37,116 nucleotides of DNA from contig JAGRGB010000210.1 of NCBI GenBank assembly GCA_020445745.1, positions 1 through 37,116 on the forward strand, given 5' to 3'. The position numbers were made by a program, and so were the translations under genes. Below, one piece after another: positions 9,109-16,314 of the stretch (position 1 is the stretch's first letter; each line of letters starts with the position of its first letter). The notes below the pieces were generated by a model. That model was not told the DNA's origin, did no database searches, and worked only from the letters and a program-made list of their open reading frames with translations. The stretch is from Rhodocyclaceae bacterium. GTDB lineage: Bacteria > Pseudomonadota > Gammaproteobacteria > Burkholderiales > Rhodocyclaceae.

Positions 9109-9138
9109 ACGGTCGCGGGCAGGTGGCCCCGCGACCGT
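9109..9138 (-). repeat. Perfect 11-bp inverted repeat in the nnrU leader
   Basis: ACGGTCGCGGG and CCCGCGACCGT flank an eight-base loop. It begins 22 bases upstream of the nnrU start codon and sits directly before its ribosome binding site. It could form a stable RNA hairpin or serve as a protein-binding dyad in the divergent nnrU/DUF21 promoter region. Confidence 0.6.
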
Positions 9139-9265
9139 CAGCCGCCAGACTAACCGATCGGGCGGAGCCGGGTGTGAGCCTCGCGCGCCGGGGCGGCTCG
9201 TGGCATGCTCGGCAGGGCGCCGGAGGCGTGCCGGGGCTAGCGACCGATCGAACGGAGGGAATCGC

Positions 9266-10465
9266 GTGGGTGGAGGCAAGGGAATCGGGACGGCGGTGGT
9301 CGTTGCAGGTCTGGCGACCTGTCTATCGGCCTTCGCCCAGACGCCGGAAGCGGGCGGTGCGGCAGGCGACGTCGCGCTGCTGGTGGCGTACGTGCTGCTG
9401 GCGCTGGTGTTCTCTTTCCTGTGCTCGGTCGCCGAGGCGGTGCTGCTGTCGATCACGCCGTCCTATGTCGCCGGGCTGCAGGACAGCCATCCCAAGCGGG
9501 CGGCGCTGTTGAAGGAGCTGAAGCAGGAGCGGCTCGATCAGTCGCTGGCGGCGATCCTGACGCTGAACACGATCGCCCATACGGTCGGCGCGATCGGTTC
9601 CGGATCGAAAGCCACCGCGGTGTTCGGCAGTGCCTGGTTCGGCGTTTTCTCGGCGGTGATGACGCTGATGATCCTGTTTCTGTCCGAGATCGTGCCGAAG
9701 ACCGTCGGCGCGGTCCATTGGCGTGCGCTGTCGGGGCCGGTGGCCCGCTTCGTGCGCCTGCTGATCGTGCTGATGTACCCGCTGATCAAGGTGTCCGAAC
9801 TGCTCACCCGGCTGGTCTCGCGCGGCGCCCATGTCCACGTATTCAGCCGCGAGGAGTTCGTCGCGATGGCCGACGTCGGCGAGGAGTCGGGCCACCTGCG
9901 GGCGACCGAGTCGCGGGTCATCCGCAACCTGTTCCGGATGGTCTCGCTGACGGCCAGGGACGTCATGACGCCGCGTACCGTGGTGGTCGGCGTGCCGCTG
10001 GGTATCACCGTCGGCGACGCGCTGGAGCGCGTCTCGCGCCACCCGTTCTCGCGCCTGCCGGTGTTCGATCAGGATCTCGACCGCGCCACCGGATTCGTGA
10101 TGCGCGACGATCTGCTGCTCGCCGCGGCCCGTGACGAAGAGCGGACCGCGGTGGAGAGCCTGCAGCGCGAGCTGATGCGGGTACCGGCCGAGATGTCCCT
10201 CGAGACCCTGCTCGAAACTCTCCTCGAGCGGCGCCAGCAGATGGCCCTGGTGGTCGGCCAGTGGGGCGGCACCGAGGGCATCGTGACCCTCGAGGATGTG
10301 GTCGAGACCCTGCTCGGCATCGAGATCGTCGACGAGACCGACCGCGTCGCCGACATGCAGGCCCTGGCGCGGGCGCGATGGGAGCGTCGGGCCCGGGCCC
10401 TCGGGCTCGAGCTGGCCGCCGACCAGCCGCCGCGGGCACCGGCGCGCGGCGACGGCACCGGCTAG
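9266..10465 (+). CDS. DUF21 (CNNM) and CBS-pair membrane protein, CorC/HlyC-like
   Basis: A 399-residue protein. After an N-terminal hydrophobic stretch that may be a signal or first membrane helix come the DUF21 segments: a helix containing FSFLCSVAEAVLLSITPSYV, the NTIAHTVGAIGSG region, and FLSEIVPKTVGAVHWRAL, matching CNNM/CorC-type magnesium-transport proteins. A CBS pair follows (RDVMTPRTVVVGVP and EGIVTLEDVVETLLGIEI, about residues 230-360). It lacks a clear CorC-HlyC C-terminal domain. Mg2+ transport or homeostasis is inferred from the family. The start is GTG at 9266 with GGAGGG six bases upstream; the ATG-type starts further up have no such site. This is the last clearly chromosomal gene before the prophage. 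Confidence 0.85.
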   Translation: MGGGKGIGTAVVVAGLATCLSAFAQTPEAGGAAGDVALLVAYVLLALVFSFLCSVAEAVLLSITPSYVAGLQDSHPKRAALLKELKQERLDQSLAAILTLNTIAHTVGAIGSGSKATAVFGSAWFGVFSAVMTLMILFLSEIVPKTVGAVHWRALSGPVARFVRLLIVLMYPLIKVSELLTRLVSRGAHVHVFSREEFVAMADVGEESGHLRATESRVIRNLFRMVSLTARDVMTPRTVVVGVPLGITVGDALERVSRHPFSRLPVFDQDLDRATGFVMRDDLLLAAARDEERTAVESLQRELMRVPAEMSLETLLETLLERRQQMALVVGQWGGTEGIVTLEDVVETLLGIEIVDETDRVADMQALARARWERRARALGLELAADQPPRAPARGDGTG

Positions 10466-10509
10466 CAGCCGCGGCGCGGCGCGGGCACGCCGGCTGCTTG
10501 AGGGGGGAA

Positions 10510-10615
10510 GGGAAAAGTCCGGGGGGAATGAGCAGGAAAAATGCGGGACGAGGCGGTGTAAACCAATACGCACAGGGATCGGTGACAAAAGGCGTTTTCG
10601 CGTGGCAAAAGAAGC
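10510..10615 (+). other. Candidate left end of the prophage with iterated A-tract sites
   Basis: Four A-tracts of four or five bases in GC-rich DNA begin at about 10513, 10537, 10587 and 10607, each preceded by a G- or C-bearing GG/GC/AC step and three of them followed by xxCG within a few bases. The third contains CAAAAGGCGTTTT (10586-10598), which recurs exactly in inverted orientation upstream of the early operon (21683-21695). Mu-type ends carry several transposase-binding sites of about 20 bp, so this is a reasonable place for the left attachment end. I cannot name the exact terminal 5'-TG. Confidence 0.4.
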
Positions 10616-10692
10616 GATGGAGGTAGAGTTAGGGTGGCGGCACTGGGTAGTGCCCCTACGTGTCGAGCGTGAACCTATTGGAGGATTGCGAA

Positions 10693-11229
10693 ATGGGACT
10701 GCCTCGCGCATTTGTCGGATTTAGTAGTTCGGACATTGGTTACTACCAGCTCATGCGTGCCTGGAAAGCAAACTCGCGGATCCCGTTTGACTTCTGCGAT
10801 TGTCAGCTAAGAAAGGAACTGCGCTCGGGTAACGAAAACTACATCAAGAGCAAGTGCCGAGAACGCCTGAGGATGGCGGGGACGTTTATTCAACTCATAG
10901 GGCAAGACACCCGGCGCAAGCACAAGTATGTTCGCTGGGAAGCGGAAGTGGCCCTTGAGAAGGGATGCCGCATCATCGCGGTCAACATTGACGGCTGGAG
11001 GAGGATCAACATAGAAACGTGCCCTCCAATCCTTCGCGGGAAGGGCGTCCTATTTGTTCCATACTCGCCGATGATCGTGGCCTATGCCATTGAAAACTGG
11101 GAGAAGATGGATGTCGGGAACTGGGAGTATCCGGACGAGACTTTTCGATCCCTTGGTTACTCACTGCACGGGAACATAGCGAAGGTCACGTCCCCACTGG
11201 ATGGCGTGATGAGGGGGTTCAATATCTAG
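10693..11229 (+). CDS. TIR-like domain protein (ThsB/MTH538 type)
   Basis: A 178-residue protein consisting of one Rossmann-like TIR-related domain (MTH538/DUF1863, the fold of the Thoeris sensor ThsB). Visible landmarks: the first strand RAFVGFSSSDIGYYQLMRAW (residues 5-24), FDFCD near 32, an Ile-Lys helix leading to AGTFIQLIGQDTRRKHKYV (62-80), then RWEAEVALEKG (81-91) with the candidate catalytic Glu, and IIAVNIDGW. In Thoeris, ThsB makes an NAD-derived signal that activates ThsA; no ThsA is present here. The ATG at 10693 has GGAGG eight bases upstream. GC and codon use are clearly lower than in the neighbours, a sign of recent acquisition. It converges on and overlaps the methyltransferase gene by 11 bases. 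Confidence 0.8.
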   Translation: MGLPRAFVGFSSSDIGYYQLMRAWKANSRIPFDFCDCQLRKELRSGNENYIKSKCRERLRMAGTFIQLIGQDTRRKHKYVRWEAEVALEKGCRIIAVNIDGWRRINIETCPPILRGKGVLFVPYSPMIVAYAIENWEKMDVGNWEYPDETFRSLGYSLHGNIAKVTSPLDGVMRGFNI

Positions 11230-11734
11230 TGTTGGGCATCTCAATGAACACGCCGCGATCGCCCAATCCCCGCAGCGCGTTGGCGCACTCGGCACCGAAT
11301 GCGAACAGCACGGTACCGGCACCGCATCGCGCCTTCTTGTGCTTGTTCTCGTTACCCGGAACGAACTCAATCCGGCCGGACATGAAGAGCATCGCGCTGG
11401 CTGCACGCATTGCCTCTTGGCACCAACTCGCATCGGTGCGGCTGAACACCAGCGCAATCCCGTTTCCGTGATGCGCCATACGTTTCACCCACATTCCGGT
11501 TTCAGGGCCATACGGCGGGTTCATCCACACACGGCCGAACCACGGTTTTTTAAGCCCGTCATCGAACACCGTGTATTTCGTCGCCGCCGGTACCGCAGTC
11601 TCATGGTCGTGCGGGCTGGCCGGGTCAAGGTCGAACGTCAGCCCAAGCGCATCGAACACCCATGCTGGCGTGTACCACTCAACGCTTTTGTGCGCCGGTA
11701 CCGCAATCGCAACCGATCCGAAAATCCCGCTCAT
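11219..11734 (-). CDS. Phage DNA N6-adenine methyltransferase
   Basis: A 171-residue protein of the phage Dam family (PF05869-type). Its features are VEWYTPAWVFDALGL (about residues 17-31), LDPASPHDHETAVPA, the catalytic NPPY motif in WMNPPYGPETGMWV (about residue 72), and the C-terminal VLFAFGAECANALRGLG. It methylates adenine in DNA, probably protecting phage DNA from host restriction. The target site cannot be read from the sequence. It is the last gene of the leftward early unit, 78 bases after the Mor-type gene, and ends inside the TIR-like gene on the opposite strand. Confidence 0.85.
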   Translation of the reverse strand: MSGIFGSVAIAVPAHKSVEWYTPAWVFDALGLTFDLDPASPHDHETAVPAATKYTVFDDGLKKPWFGRVWMNPPYGPETGMWVKRMAHHGNGIALVFSRTDASWCQEAMRAASAMLFMSGRIEFVPGNENKHKKARCGAGTVLFAFGAECANALRGLGDRGVFIEMPNTRY

Positions 11735-11812
11735 TTCATCACCCGGTGCCCAACTCGTCGGTGTAGGCGATGGCCTTCGGCCCCGCCTGACCTAGTGCGA
11801 TGAATTCCAGAT

Positions 11813-12172
11813 TCACCCCTCCCCAAACAACCCCCGCTGCCGCCTTTCCATCTCAGCCCCCCGCAGCCGCTCGATGATCCGCCTGACCATCTGCACCGTC
11901 ATGTCGTACTCCCGCGCCAGGGCCTCGTAGTTGTGGCCGTTGAACTTGTCCCAGATCTCCCTGTGGCGCTTGGACGCCGCCCAGTAGTGGCCCTTTGGGA
12001 TGTACACCGGCACGCCGCCGCCCAGGTTGGTGCGCACGTTCTCCGAGATGGCCAGGGCGATCTCGCCGGCTGTCTGCGGGTCGAGCCGGGCGCGCTCGAG
12101 CAGCGCGTCGTAGGCCGACTTGGCGATCAGCGACAGCACCAGCGGATAGTCGTCATCGAGCACCAGCGACAC
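11813..12172 (-). CDS. mor: Mor-type transcription activator
   Basis: A 119-residue protein with the Mor/C-family layout: an N-terminal dimerisation half (AISENVRTNLGGGVPVYIPKG, about residues 43-63, with the Gly-rich turn seen in Mu Mor) and a C-terminal helix-turn-helix (WDKFNGHNYEALAREYDMTVQMVRRIIERL, about 74-104). In Mu, Mor switches on middle transcription, while its paralogue C switches on late genes. The start is GTG at 12172: GGAGG lies six bases upstream and the gene then overlaps the end of gemA by 20 bases. No separate C paralogue is seen, so this protein may control the late genes directly. Confidence 0.85.
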   Translation of the reverse strand: MSLVLDDDYPLVLSLIAKSAYDALLERARLDPQTAGEIALAISENVRTNLGGGVPVYIPKGHYWAASKRHREIWDKFNGHNYEALAREYDMTVQMVRRIIERLRGAEMERRQRGLFGEG

Positions 12173-12758
12173 GGCCCGCCTCCAGCTCGTCGAGGGATTC
12201 CCACGCCGCATTGAGCGCGTCGAAGGTCCCGGGATTGCGCGTCGGCGCCACATGGTGGATCAGGCCGGCGGAGGTGTTCCGCCGATCGACCGCGCCCACC
12301 GCCTGCAACTCGGCCAGGCGGCGCTCGAGCGCGGCCGGCAGCTCGCGCGCCGCCCACGCCTTCAGGCTTTCGATCAGCGGCTCCATGCGGCCGCCCGCCC
12401 AATGCAGGTCATCGACCTTCGCCATACGCTTCACGTAGGCCGCCAGCGCCGCCTCCGACGGATTCCTGACCGCACCGAGGCGGTGCAGCAGCACCCACAG
12501 CCCCCGCACCATGCGCGCCTCCGGCGAATCGGCCAGGCGCCTCTCGCGGCCGTTCGGTTCGCGCCGCTTGTAGCCGGTCTTCGCGTTCACGTGGTCGAGC
12601 ACCTGGCGCAGCTCGTCCGGGGTGCACAGCGTCAGGCTGTCCCGGCCGGTCAGGTGGCGCACCATCGCCACGTGCGCGTCGTGGTCCATGCCCAGTTGCC
12701 GCTCACCGGTCTTGATCGCCGCGATCACCCGCGCGCGCGGGCTGCGCTGCTTGCTCAT
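12153..12758 (-). CDS. gemA: GemA regulatory protein (Mu gp16 family)
   Basis: A 201-residue protein of the GemA/DUF1018 family, found in nearly all Mu-like phages next to mor. The N-terminus has the signature RVIAAIKTGERQLGMDHDAH (about residues 9-28), then VRHLTGRDSLTLCTPDELRQVLDHV and, around residue 90, a helical stretch with RMVRGLWVLLHRLGAVRNPS. In Mu it affects host gyrase-dependent gene expression; its biochemistry is poorly known. It starts at ATG 12758, overlapping the preceding small gene by four bases, and overlaps mor at its 3' end, so the three are translationally linked. Confidence 0.88.
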   Translation of the reverse strand: MSKQRSPRARVIAAIKTGERQLGMDHDAHVAMVRHLTGRDSLTLCTPDELRQVLDHVNAKTGYKRREPNGRERRLADSPEARMVRGLWVLLHRLGAVRNPSEAALAAYVKRMAKVDDLHWAGGRMEPLIESLKAWAARELPAALERRLAELQAVGAVDRRNTSAGLIHHVAPTRNPGTFDALNAAWESLDELEAGRVAGAR

Positions 12759-12982
12759 GCCGCCCTCCGCACCGCCAGCCGGCCGAGGCGGTAGAAGTAG
12801 ACGCCACGATCGCGCCGGCAGCTGATCGCGATGCCATTCGCCCGCAACTCCGAGACGATCGAATTCACCGCGCAAACATGCGCGCGCTTCACGATCTCCA
12901 TCGTGCTGTGCTCCTGGCAGTCCGAGAGCACAGCGAGCACGCGCTGAAGGCGGCGACTGGTGGAAAGACTGGCCGAATGCAT
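12755..12982 (-). CDS. Small winged-helix-like protein
   Basis: A 75-residue basic protein. The central part (STSRRLQRVLAVLSDCQEHS, then MEIVKRAHVCAVNSIVSELRANG, then ISCRRDRGVYFYRL) has the pattern of a small winged helix: three helices followed by a beta-hairpin wing. It probably binds DNA. It ends on the ATGA that starts gemA. Its ribosome binding site is weak. I do not recognise a named family. Confidence 0.65.
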   Translation of the reverse strand: MHSASLSTSRRLQRVLAVLSDCQEHSTMEIVKRAHVCAVNSIVSELRANGIAISCRRDRGVYFYRLGRLAVRRAA

Positions 12983-13008
12983 GGCTGAACCTGCTGGGTA
13001 ACCAACTT

Positions 13009-13035
13009 GCGAGAACCCCGCGCCGCGGGGCTCGC
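13009..13035 (-). terminator. Hairpin after the HU gene, possible weak terminator
   Basis: GCGAG-AA-CCCCGC pairs with GCGGGG-CTCGC around a GCC loop, with a two-base bulge. It is in the 68-base gap between the HU gene and the next leftward gene. Only a short, interrupted T stretch is available in the leftward direction, so termination would be partial at best. This is one of the few true gaps in the early unit. Confidence 0.35.
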
Positions 13036-13050
13036 GCCAGGCGGCTGGGC

Positions 13051-13344
13051 TCAGCGGTTGAGGGTGTCGCGCAGGTTCTTCGCGGCCTGGAACGTCACCG
13101 AGTTGCGGGCCGGGATCGCGATCGTCTCGCCGGTCTTCGGGTTGCGCCCGTTGCGCGCCGCGCGCGACACCGCCTTGAACTTGCCCAGGCCAGGCAGCGG
13201 CACCTCGCCGTTCATGCCGAGCGCCTCGGCCGCCACCTCACCGAACGACTCCAGCACAGCGCCCACCTGGGCCTTGCTCAACTGACTCGGATGATGCTTT
13301 CCGACGTTCGCCTGCACGAGGTCGATCAACTCAGACTTGTTCAT
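13051..13344 (-). CDS. HU/IHF family DNA-binding protein
   Basis: A 97-residue HU-type protein: MNKSELIDLVQ and the helical dimer body, then the beta-arm segment LPGLGKFKAVSRAARNGRN with PKTGETIAIPARNSVTF, close to the consensus GRNPxTGE of HU. It bends DNA as a dimer. Mu transposition needs host HU and IHF, so a phage-encoded copy inside the early unit may assemble the transpososome independently of host supply. The ATG at 13344 is preferred over an upstream GTG because GGAGA lies seven bases before it. Confidence 0.9.
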   Translation of the reverse strand: MNKSELIDLVQANVGKHHPSQLSKAQVGAVLESFGEVAAEALGMNGEVPLPGLGKFKAVSRAARNGRNPKTGETIAIPARNSVTFQAAKNLRDTLNR

Positions 13345-13483
13345 AGTTTCCGTCTCCACGGTGATTGAAAAGGTCGTTCAACAAACGATCCGCGGCGCGC
13401 CACATCGCGCCACCGATCAGGCCGGCGGCGAACGCCAGCCACAATCCGCCCAGCAGGGCAAAGGCATTGATCTCGATCTCCAT
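13331..13483 (-). CDS. Small single-span membrane protein (50 aa)
   Basis: A 50-residue reading frame starting MEIEINAFALL with one hydrophobic segment (about residues 7-27, ALLGGLWLAFAAGLIGGAM) and a charged tail. It starts on the stop codon of the Gam-like gene (TGATG) and ends 14 bases inside the HU gene. The tight coupling on both sides and the clean membrane segment argue that it is translated. Its function is unknown; a lysogeny or superinfection role for small phage membrane proteins is only a possibility. Confidence 0.6.
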   Translation of the reverse strand: MEIEINAFALLGGLWLAFAAGLIGGAMWRAADRLLNDLFNHRGDGNYEQV

Positions 13484-14025
13484 CAGGCCGCCTCCGGCTG
13501 CGTCGCGTCCTCGACCAGGCGCTTCACCGTCCGGTCGAGCTCCGAGTCGACCGGTTTCACGAACGGCGCGTCGCCGGCATCCACCAGGCTCACGCCGAGC
13601 CGCCGAAGTTCGCGTCCGTCGAGGTTCGCCAGCGCGGCCGCCACCGGCTTGCGCGTCATCCGGATGAGCGTCTCAGCCTGGTCGGGCAGATGGCGCTCGA
13701 TCAGCCCGCACACCCGCTCGTCGTCGTCCCAGCTCACCGCGCCCTTGCCCTTCTGCCACCCGCATTTCACGCCGTGCCACTGCGCCGACCGCGGCTTTCG
13801 GAAGAGCGCCGGAGCTGCGCTCACCAGCGCCAGCACGCCCTCGTGCTCGTTCGCCACCCGATCGATCGCCGCCTGCAAATCCCTCCTGTAGTGCGTCGTC
13901 GTCTCGGTGACTTCGGCCTGCATGCGGGCGACGATGCCGCGCAGGTGTTCCCGCGCGTCGCCCAGCCGCTTGCAGGCCGCCTCGATGTCGGCCAGCGACG
14001 CGGCCCGGTCATTCGGTGCATTCAT
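13483..14025 (-). CDS. Gam-like host-nuclease inhibitor
   Basis: A 180-residue protein with a long N-terminal coiled coil (about residues 10-70) followed by a conserved block FRKPRSAQWHGVKCGWQKGKG with VSWDDDERVCGLIERHLPD, and a C-terminal VKPVDSELDRTVKRLVED. This pattern is shared by Mu-like phage proteins related to Gam, the Ku-like protein that binds DNA ends and blocks RecBCD-type exonucleases. The coiled-coil plus small beta domain fits that fold, but sequence similarity to Mu Gam itself is low. AGGAGG lies nine bases before the ATG at 14025. Confidence 0.7.
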   Translation of the reverse strand: MNAPNDRAASLADIEAACKRLGDAREHLRGIVARMQAEVTETTTHYRRDLQAAIDRVANEHEGVLALVSAAPALFRKPRSAQWHGVKCGWQKGKGAVSWDDDERVCGLIERHLPDQAETLIRMTRKPVAAALANLDGRELRRLGVSLVDAGDAPFVKPVDSELDRTVKRLVEDATQPEAA

Positions 14026-14029
14026 GGAA

Positions 14030-14614
14030 TCAGTCCTCCTCGGTCTTGGTAGTGCGTCCGACCAGCGCATCGAGCTGCGCGCGGTCGGCATCCGTCAATC
14101 TTTTGCGGGGTTGCTCGGGCACCTTCTCGGCCGTCCCGGAATGCGGCGCCGGGGGCGGTAGGCCACCCACCGGCGTGCGTCCGCCGCGCTGTGCCTCCGT
14201 GCGCGCCTCCGCCGTGGCGGCCGCCTTTTCCGCATAGCCCGCCACGATCGTCTTCAGGTAGCCATGGCTTTTCAGCGGCAGGCTCAGGCTCTCGCGGCGC
14301 ACGCACATCTCGTCCATCGCCGCCACCCAGTAATCCCGCGGCGCCGGCAGCAGGCGGCCGCGGTACTCCAGCTTCGCCGGCCGTACCAGTTCCGCCACCT
14401 CGCGTACCAGCGCCGCGAACCGGTCCAGCCGCTGCTTCTGCTTGGGCGGCGAGAACAACGCCACGTAGCGCACCGTCGCCGGCAGCAGCCTGTTGCCGGG
14501 ATCCAACTCCGCCAGCGCCCGCACCGCGTCCCGTCCACCCTGGTGGCCGAGCGCCACGTCGAGGGTCATCTCCGCATTGCAGGATGGGCAGGTGATGAGG
14601 GGCAGGCGAGTCAC
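14030..14614 (-). CDS. Conserved phage protein with an N-terminal zinc-knuckle-like motif
   Basis: A 194-residue protein beginning MTRLPLITCPSCNAEMTLDVAL. The CPSC pair could hold half of a zinc site. The middle resembles a phage protein family of unknown function (YVALFSPPKQKQRLDRFAAL, then APRDYWVAAMDEMCVRR and LSLPLKSHGYLKTIVAGYAE), where the LPLKSHGYL motif is the best-conserved part. The C-terminus is a Pro/Gly-rich linker and a short basic helix. The start is GTG at 14614, overlapping the previous stop by four bases. A DNA-replication-linked role is plausible from position only. Confidence 0.65.
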   Translation of the reverse strand: MTRLPLITCPSCNAEMTLDVALGHQGGRDAVRALAELDPGNRLLPATVRYVALFSPPKQKQRLDRFAALVREVAELVRPAKLEYRGRLLPAPRDYWVAAMDEMCVRRESLSLPLKSHGYLKTIVAGYAEKAAATAEARTEAQRGGRTPVGGLPPPAPHSGTAEKVPEQPRKRLTDADRAQLDALVGRTTKTEED

Positions 14615-15570
14615 CGGTGGGGCTCCGAGAGCTTATCGTCGTGGCGCCGAAGCACTTCCTCCGGTCGATTCGAGCGCCGAGCGGGAGTCTGTGCGACCGG
14701 CGCTTTGGTTTCAGTGCGCCCGTCATAGAGTGCCATCGTGTGATGCGCCTTCTGGCGGCAGTCGTATTCCGTGCGCCGCGCGATCGTGACCCACGACGCC
14801 TCGCCCAGCGCAGCGGAGATGTATCGGCCGTAGGTCGCCAGCGGATCGCGATTGCGCCTGCCGGCGTTTAGGCAATGGGCGATCGCACTGCGGCTGATCG
14901 CATTTGCGCGTCCGCGCCCCTGCAGCAACGCCAGAACTTCCGCCTGGATGGCCCCTTTGGGCCGCTTCGTCGTCCGCTTGGGTGCCAGCGCATCGTCGGG
15001 CGCTGGCTTCGCCGCATCGGTCTGGCGCTGCTCGCGCACCTGTGGCCCATGCGCCTCTCGTACCACTTCCCGCTCAGACCGCGTCGGCAGAAACAGCGAC
15101 GACAAGCTGCCGTTGCTCCAGCGCGCACTCTTGGGCACCACCCCGGTCGGCCACAGCGCCAGCCAGGGCAGCGGATCGCCGCGGCGCTGGACATGCGCGG
15201 TGTTGATCTGGCAGGCGGCCAGCAGCCGATCGAGCGCCGCCCGGAACGCCGGCTCCGCGGCGCCGACCATCGCCAGCAGGTTCTCGGCCCGCATCGGCTT
15301 CTGCGCGCTGTGTCCGCGCAGACTGAGCAGGATGCCGGTTTCCAGGTCCGGCGTCGGCGCCGCCTCGCCAGAGCGCTCCAGCACAAACACGTTCCCGCCT
15401 TGGCTGCACTCATCGACCAACTGGTAGGGTTCGCCTGGGCACATCTTGGCGGCCAGCAGCTCGGCAGCGACGCGCGCCGAACGCCGGCTGCCGCCGCGCT
15501 GCCCCCGGATAAGATTGGTGCGGTACTGGCGGCAACTGGCGTACCAGGTCACAACGATTCGATCGCTCAT
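14611..15570 (-). CDS. Hypothetical early phage protein (319 aa)
   Basis: A protein I do not recognise. It begins MSDRIVVTWYASCRQYRTNL. There is an all-alpha middle region (MRAENLLAMVGAAEPAFRAALDRLLAACQI, about 125-160) that looks like a winged-helix or replication-initiator-type fold, a basic linker (KRTTKRPKGA), and a second small helical domain (AEVLALLQGRGRANAISRSAIAHCL) that may also be a helix-turn-helix. The last 50 residues are polar and probably disordered. It overlaps its neighbours by four bases at both ends (ATGA and GTGA), so it is part of one translated chain. Confidence 0.6.
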   Translation of the reverse strand: MSDRIVVTWYASCRQYRTNLIRGQRGGSRRSARVAAELLAAKMCPGEPYQLVDECSQGGNVFVLERSGEAAPTPDLETGILLSLRGHSAQKPMRAENLLAMVGAAEPAFRAALDRLLAACQINTAHVQRRGDPLPWLALWPTGVVPKSARWSNGSLSSLFLPTRSEREVVREAHGPQVREQRQTDAAKPAPDDALAPKRTTKRPKGAIQAEVLALLQGRGRANAISRSAIAHCLNAGRRNRDPLATYGRYISAALGEASWVTIARRTEYDCRQKAHHTMALYDGRTETKAPVAQTPARRSNRPEEVLRRHDDKLSEPHR

Positions 15571-15821
15571 GGTTTCACTTCCCACTTGCCGCACAGCGCG
15601 TTTTCGCGAGTGGCCATGCCGCGATGGCCACCCGCCATCGGGTGGATGCAGAGCACGGCAACGCCGCGCCCACCTTCGCCGTTCGTATAGGGATTCAGGG
15701 AGAAATGAGCGCAACTCGCGCAGCGTCTTTCGACACCCGTTTCGCGCCGCTGCGTTGCTGTCAACCAACCCATGCTGCTTCGGGCTTGTTCCGTTGGCGT
15801 GCCATAGCGGTCTGCCTTCAT
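15567..15821 (-). CDS. Small Cys-rich protein, zinc-ribbon-like
   Basis: An 84-residue protein starting MKADRYGTPTEQARSSMGWL. Cysteines occur as CASC, then a single Cys in AVLCIHP and another in NALCGKWE, about 30 and 18 residues apart, a spacing that fits a small zinc-binding domain. GC-rich spacing upstream gives only a weak ribosome binding site, but the gene is coupled by ATGA overlaps on both sides. Function unknown. Confidence 0.6.
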   Translation of the reverse strand: MKADRYGTPTEQARSSMGWLTATQRRETGVERRCASCAHFSLNPYTNGEGGRGVAVLCIHPMAGGHRGMATRENALCGKWEVKP

Positions 15822-16039
15822 CGACCCACCCCCGCCACCGTCACCACAGTCCCCTTCCGGCACGACGATCGCGCAAGCTCCAGCGTCAGCAGCGCGTACT
15901 CCGCCAACTCGACAGCCGCCTGCTCGCGCCGCTCTGCGGCCATCGCCCGCCGCTCGTTCGCCGCCGTCGTGCCGGCCACGCCCAGGCCCACACCCACCGC
16001 GAGCGACAGCACCGCCAATCCGTTCTTCCGCTCCGCCAT
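15818..16039 (-). CDS. Small membrane protein (73 aa)
   Basis: It begins MAERKNGLAVLSLAVGVGLG, giving one hydrophobic segment near residues 7-25, followed by a charged helix rich in Ala, Glu and Arg (ANERRAMAAERREQAAVELAE). The plan (membrane anchor plus short coiled coil) suggests a small oligomeric membrane protein. It is coupled to its neighbours by four-base and three-base overlaps. No family recognised. Confidence 0.55.
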   Translation of the reverse strand: MAERKNGLAVLSLAVGVGLGVAGTTAANERRAMAAERREQAAVELAEYALLTLELARSSCRKGTVVTVAGVGR

Positions 16040-16314
16040 CACGCCACCCCCTCCGGCAGCAGCCCCGGCAGCTCCAGAGGCCGGACCAGGTCGGCCTCCG
16101 ACACCCACCAGAACACCTCGCATACCAGCGGCGCGCCGTCATCCAGCCCCAGCCAGCGTCGGCCGTCCCACTCGTACATGCCCTGTACCGAAGCCGTGTC
16201 GCCCGCCGCCTCCGGCGGCAGCACCACCAGCGCCAGCAATCGCTTCTCCGGCTTCGTGTCCTGCGAGTGGAACAGCACGCAGTTCGCCACATGCAGCGGA
16301 ATCCGATCGTTCAT
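16039..16314 (-). CDS. Hypothetical early phage protein (91 aa)
   Basis: A small protein, MNDRIPLHVANCVLFHSQDT to the C-terminal LELPGLLPEGVA. The composition (beta-rich, with WDGRRWLGLDDG and VCEVFWWVSE) resembles the DUF551-like small domains common in phages, in which Trp-rich strands such as YEWDGRRW occur, but this is only a resemblance. It starts four bases inside the end of the preceding gene. Confidence 0.5.
   Translation of the reverse strand: MNDRIPLHVANCVLFHSQDTKPEKRLLALVVLPPEAAGDTASVQGMYEWDGRRWLGLDDGAPLVCEVFWWVSEADLVRPLELPGLLPEGVA

Noticed and set aside
10639-10654. Hairpin GGCACT-GGGT-AGTGCC upstream of the TIR gene
   Set aside because: A six-base stem with no T run is too weak to call a terminator or operator in GC-rich DNA.
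10693-11734. A complete Thoeris defence system
   Set aside because: Only a ThsB-like protein is present. No SIR2/SLOG-type ThsA is encoded in the window.
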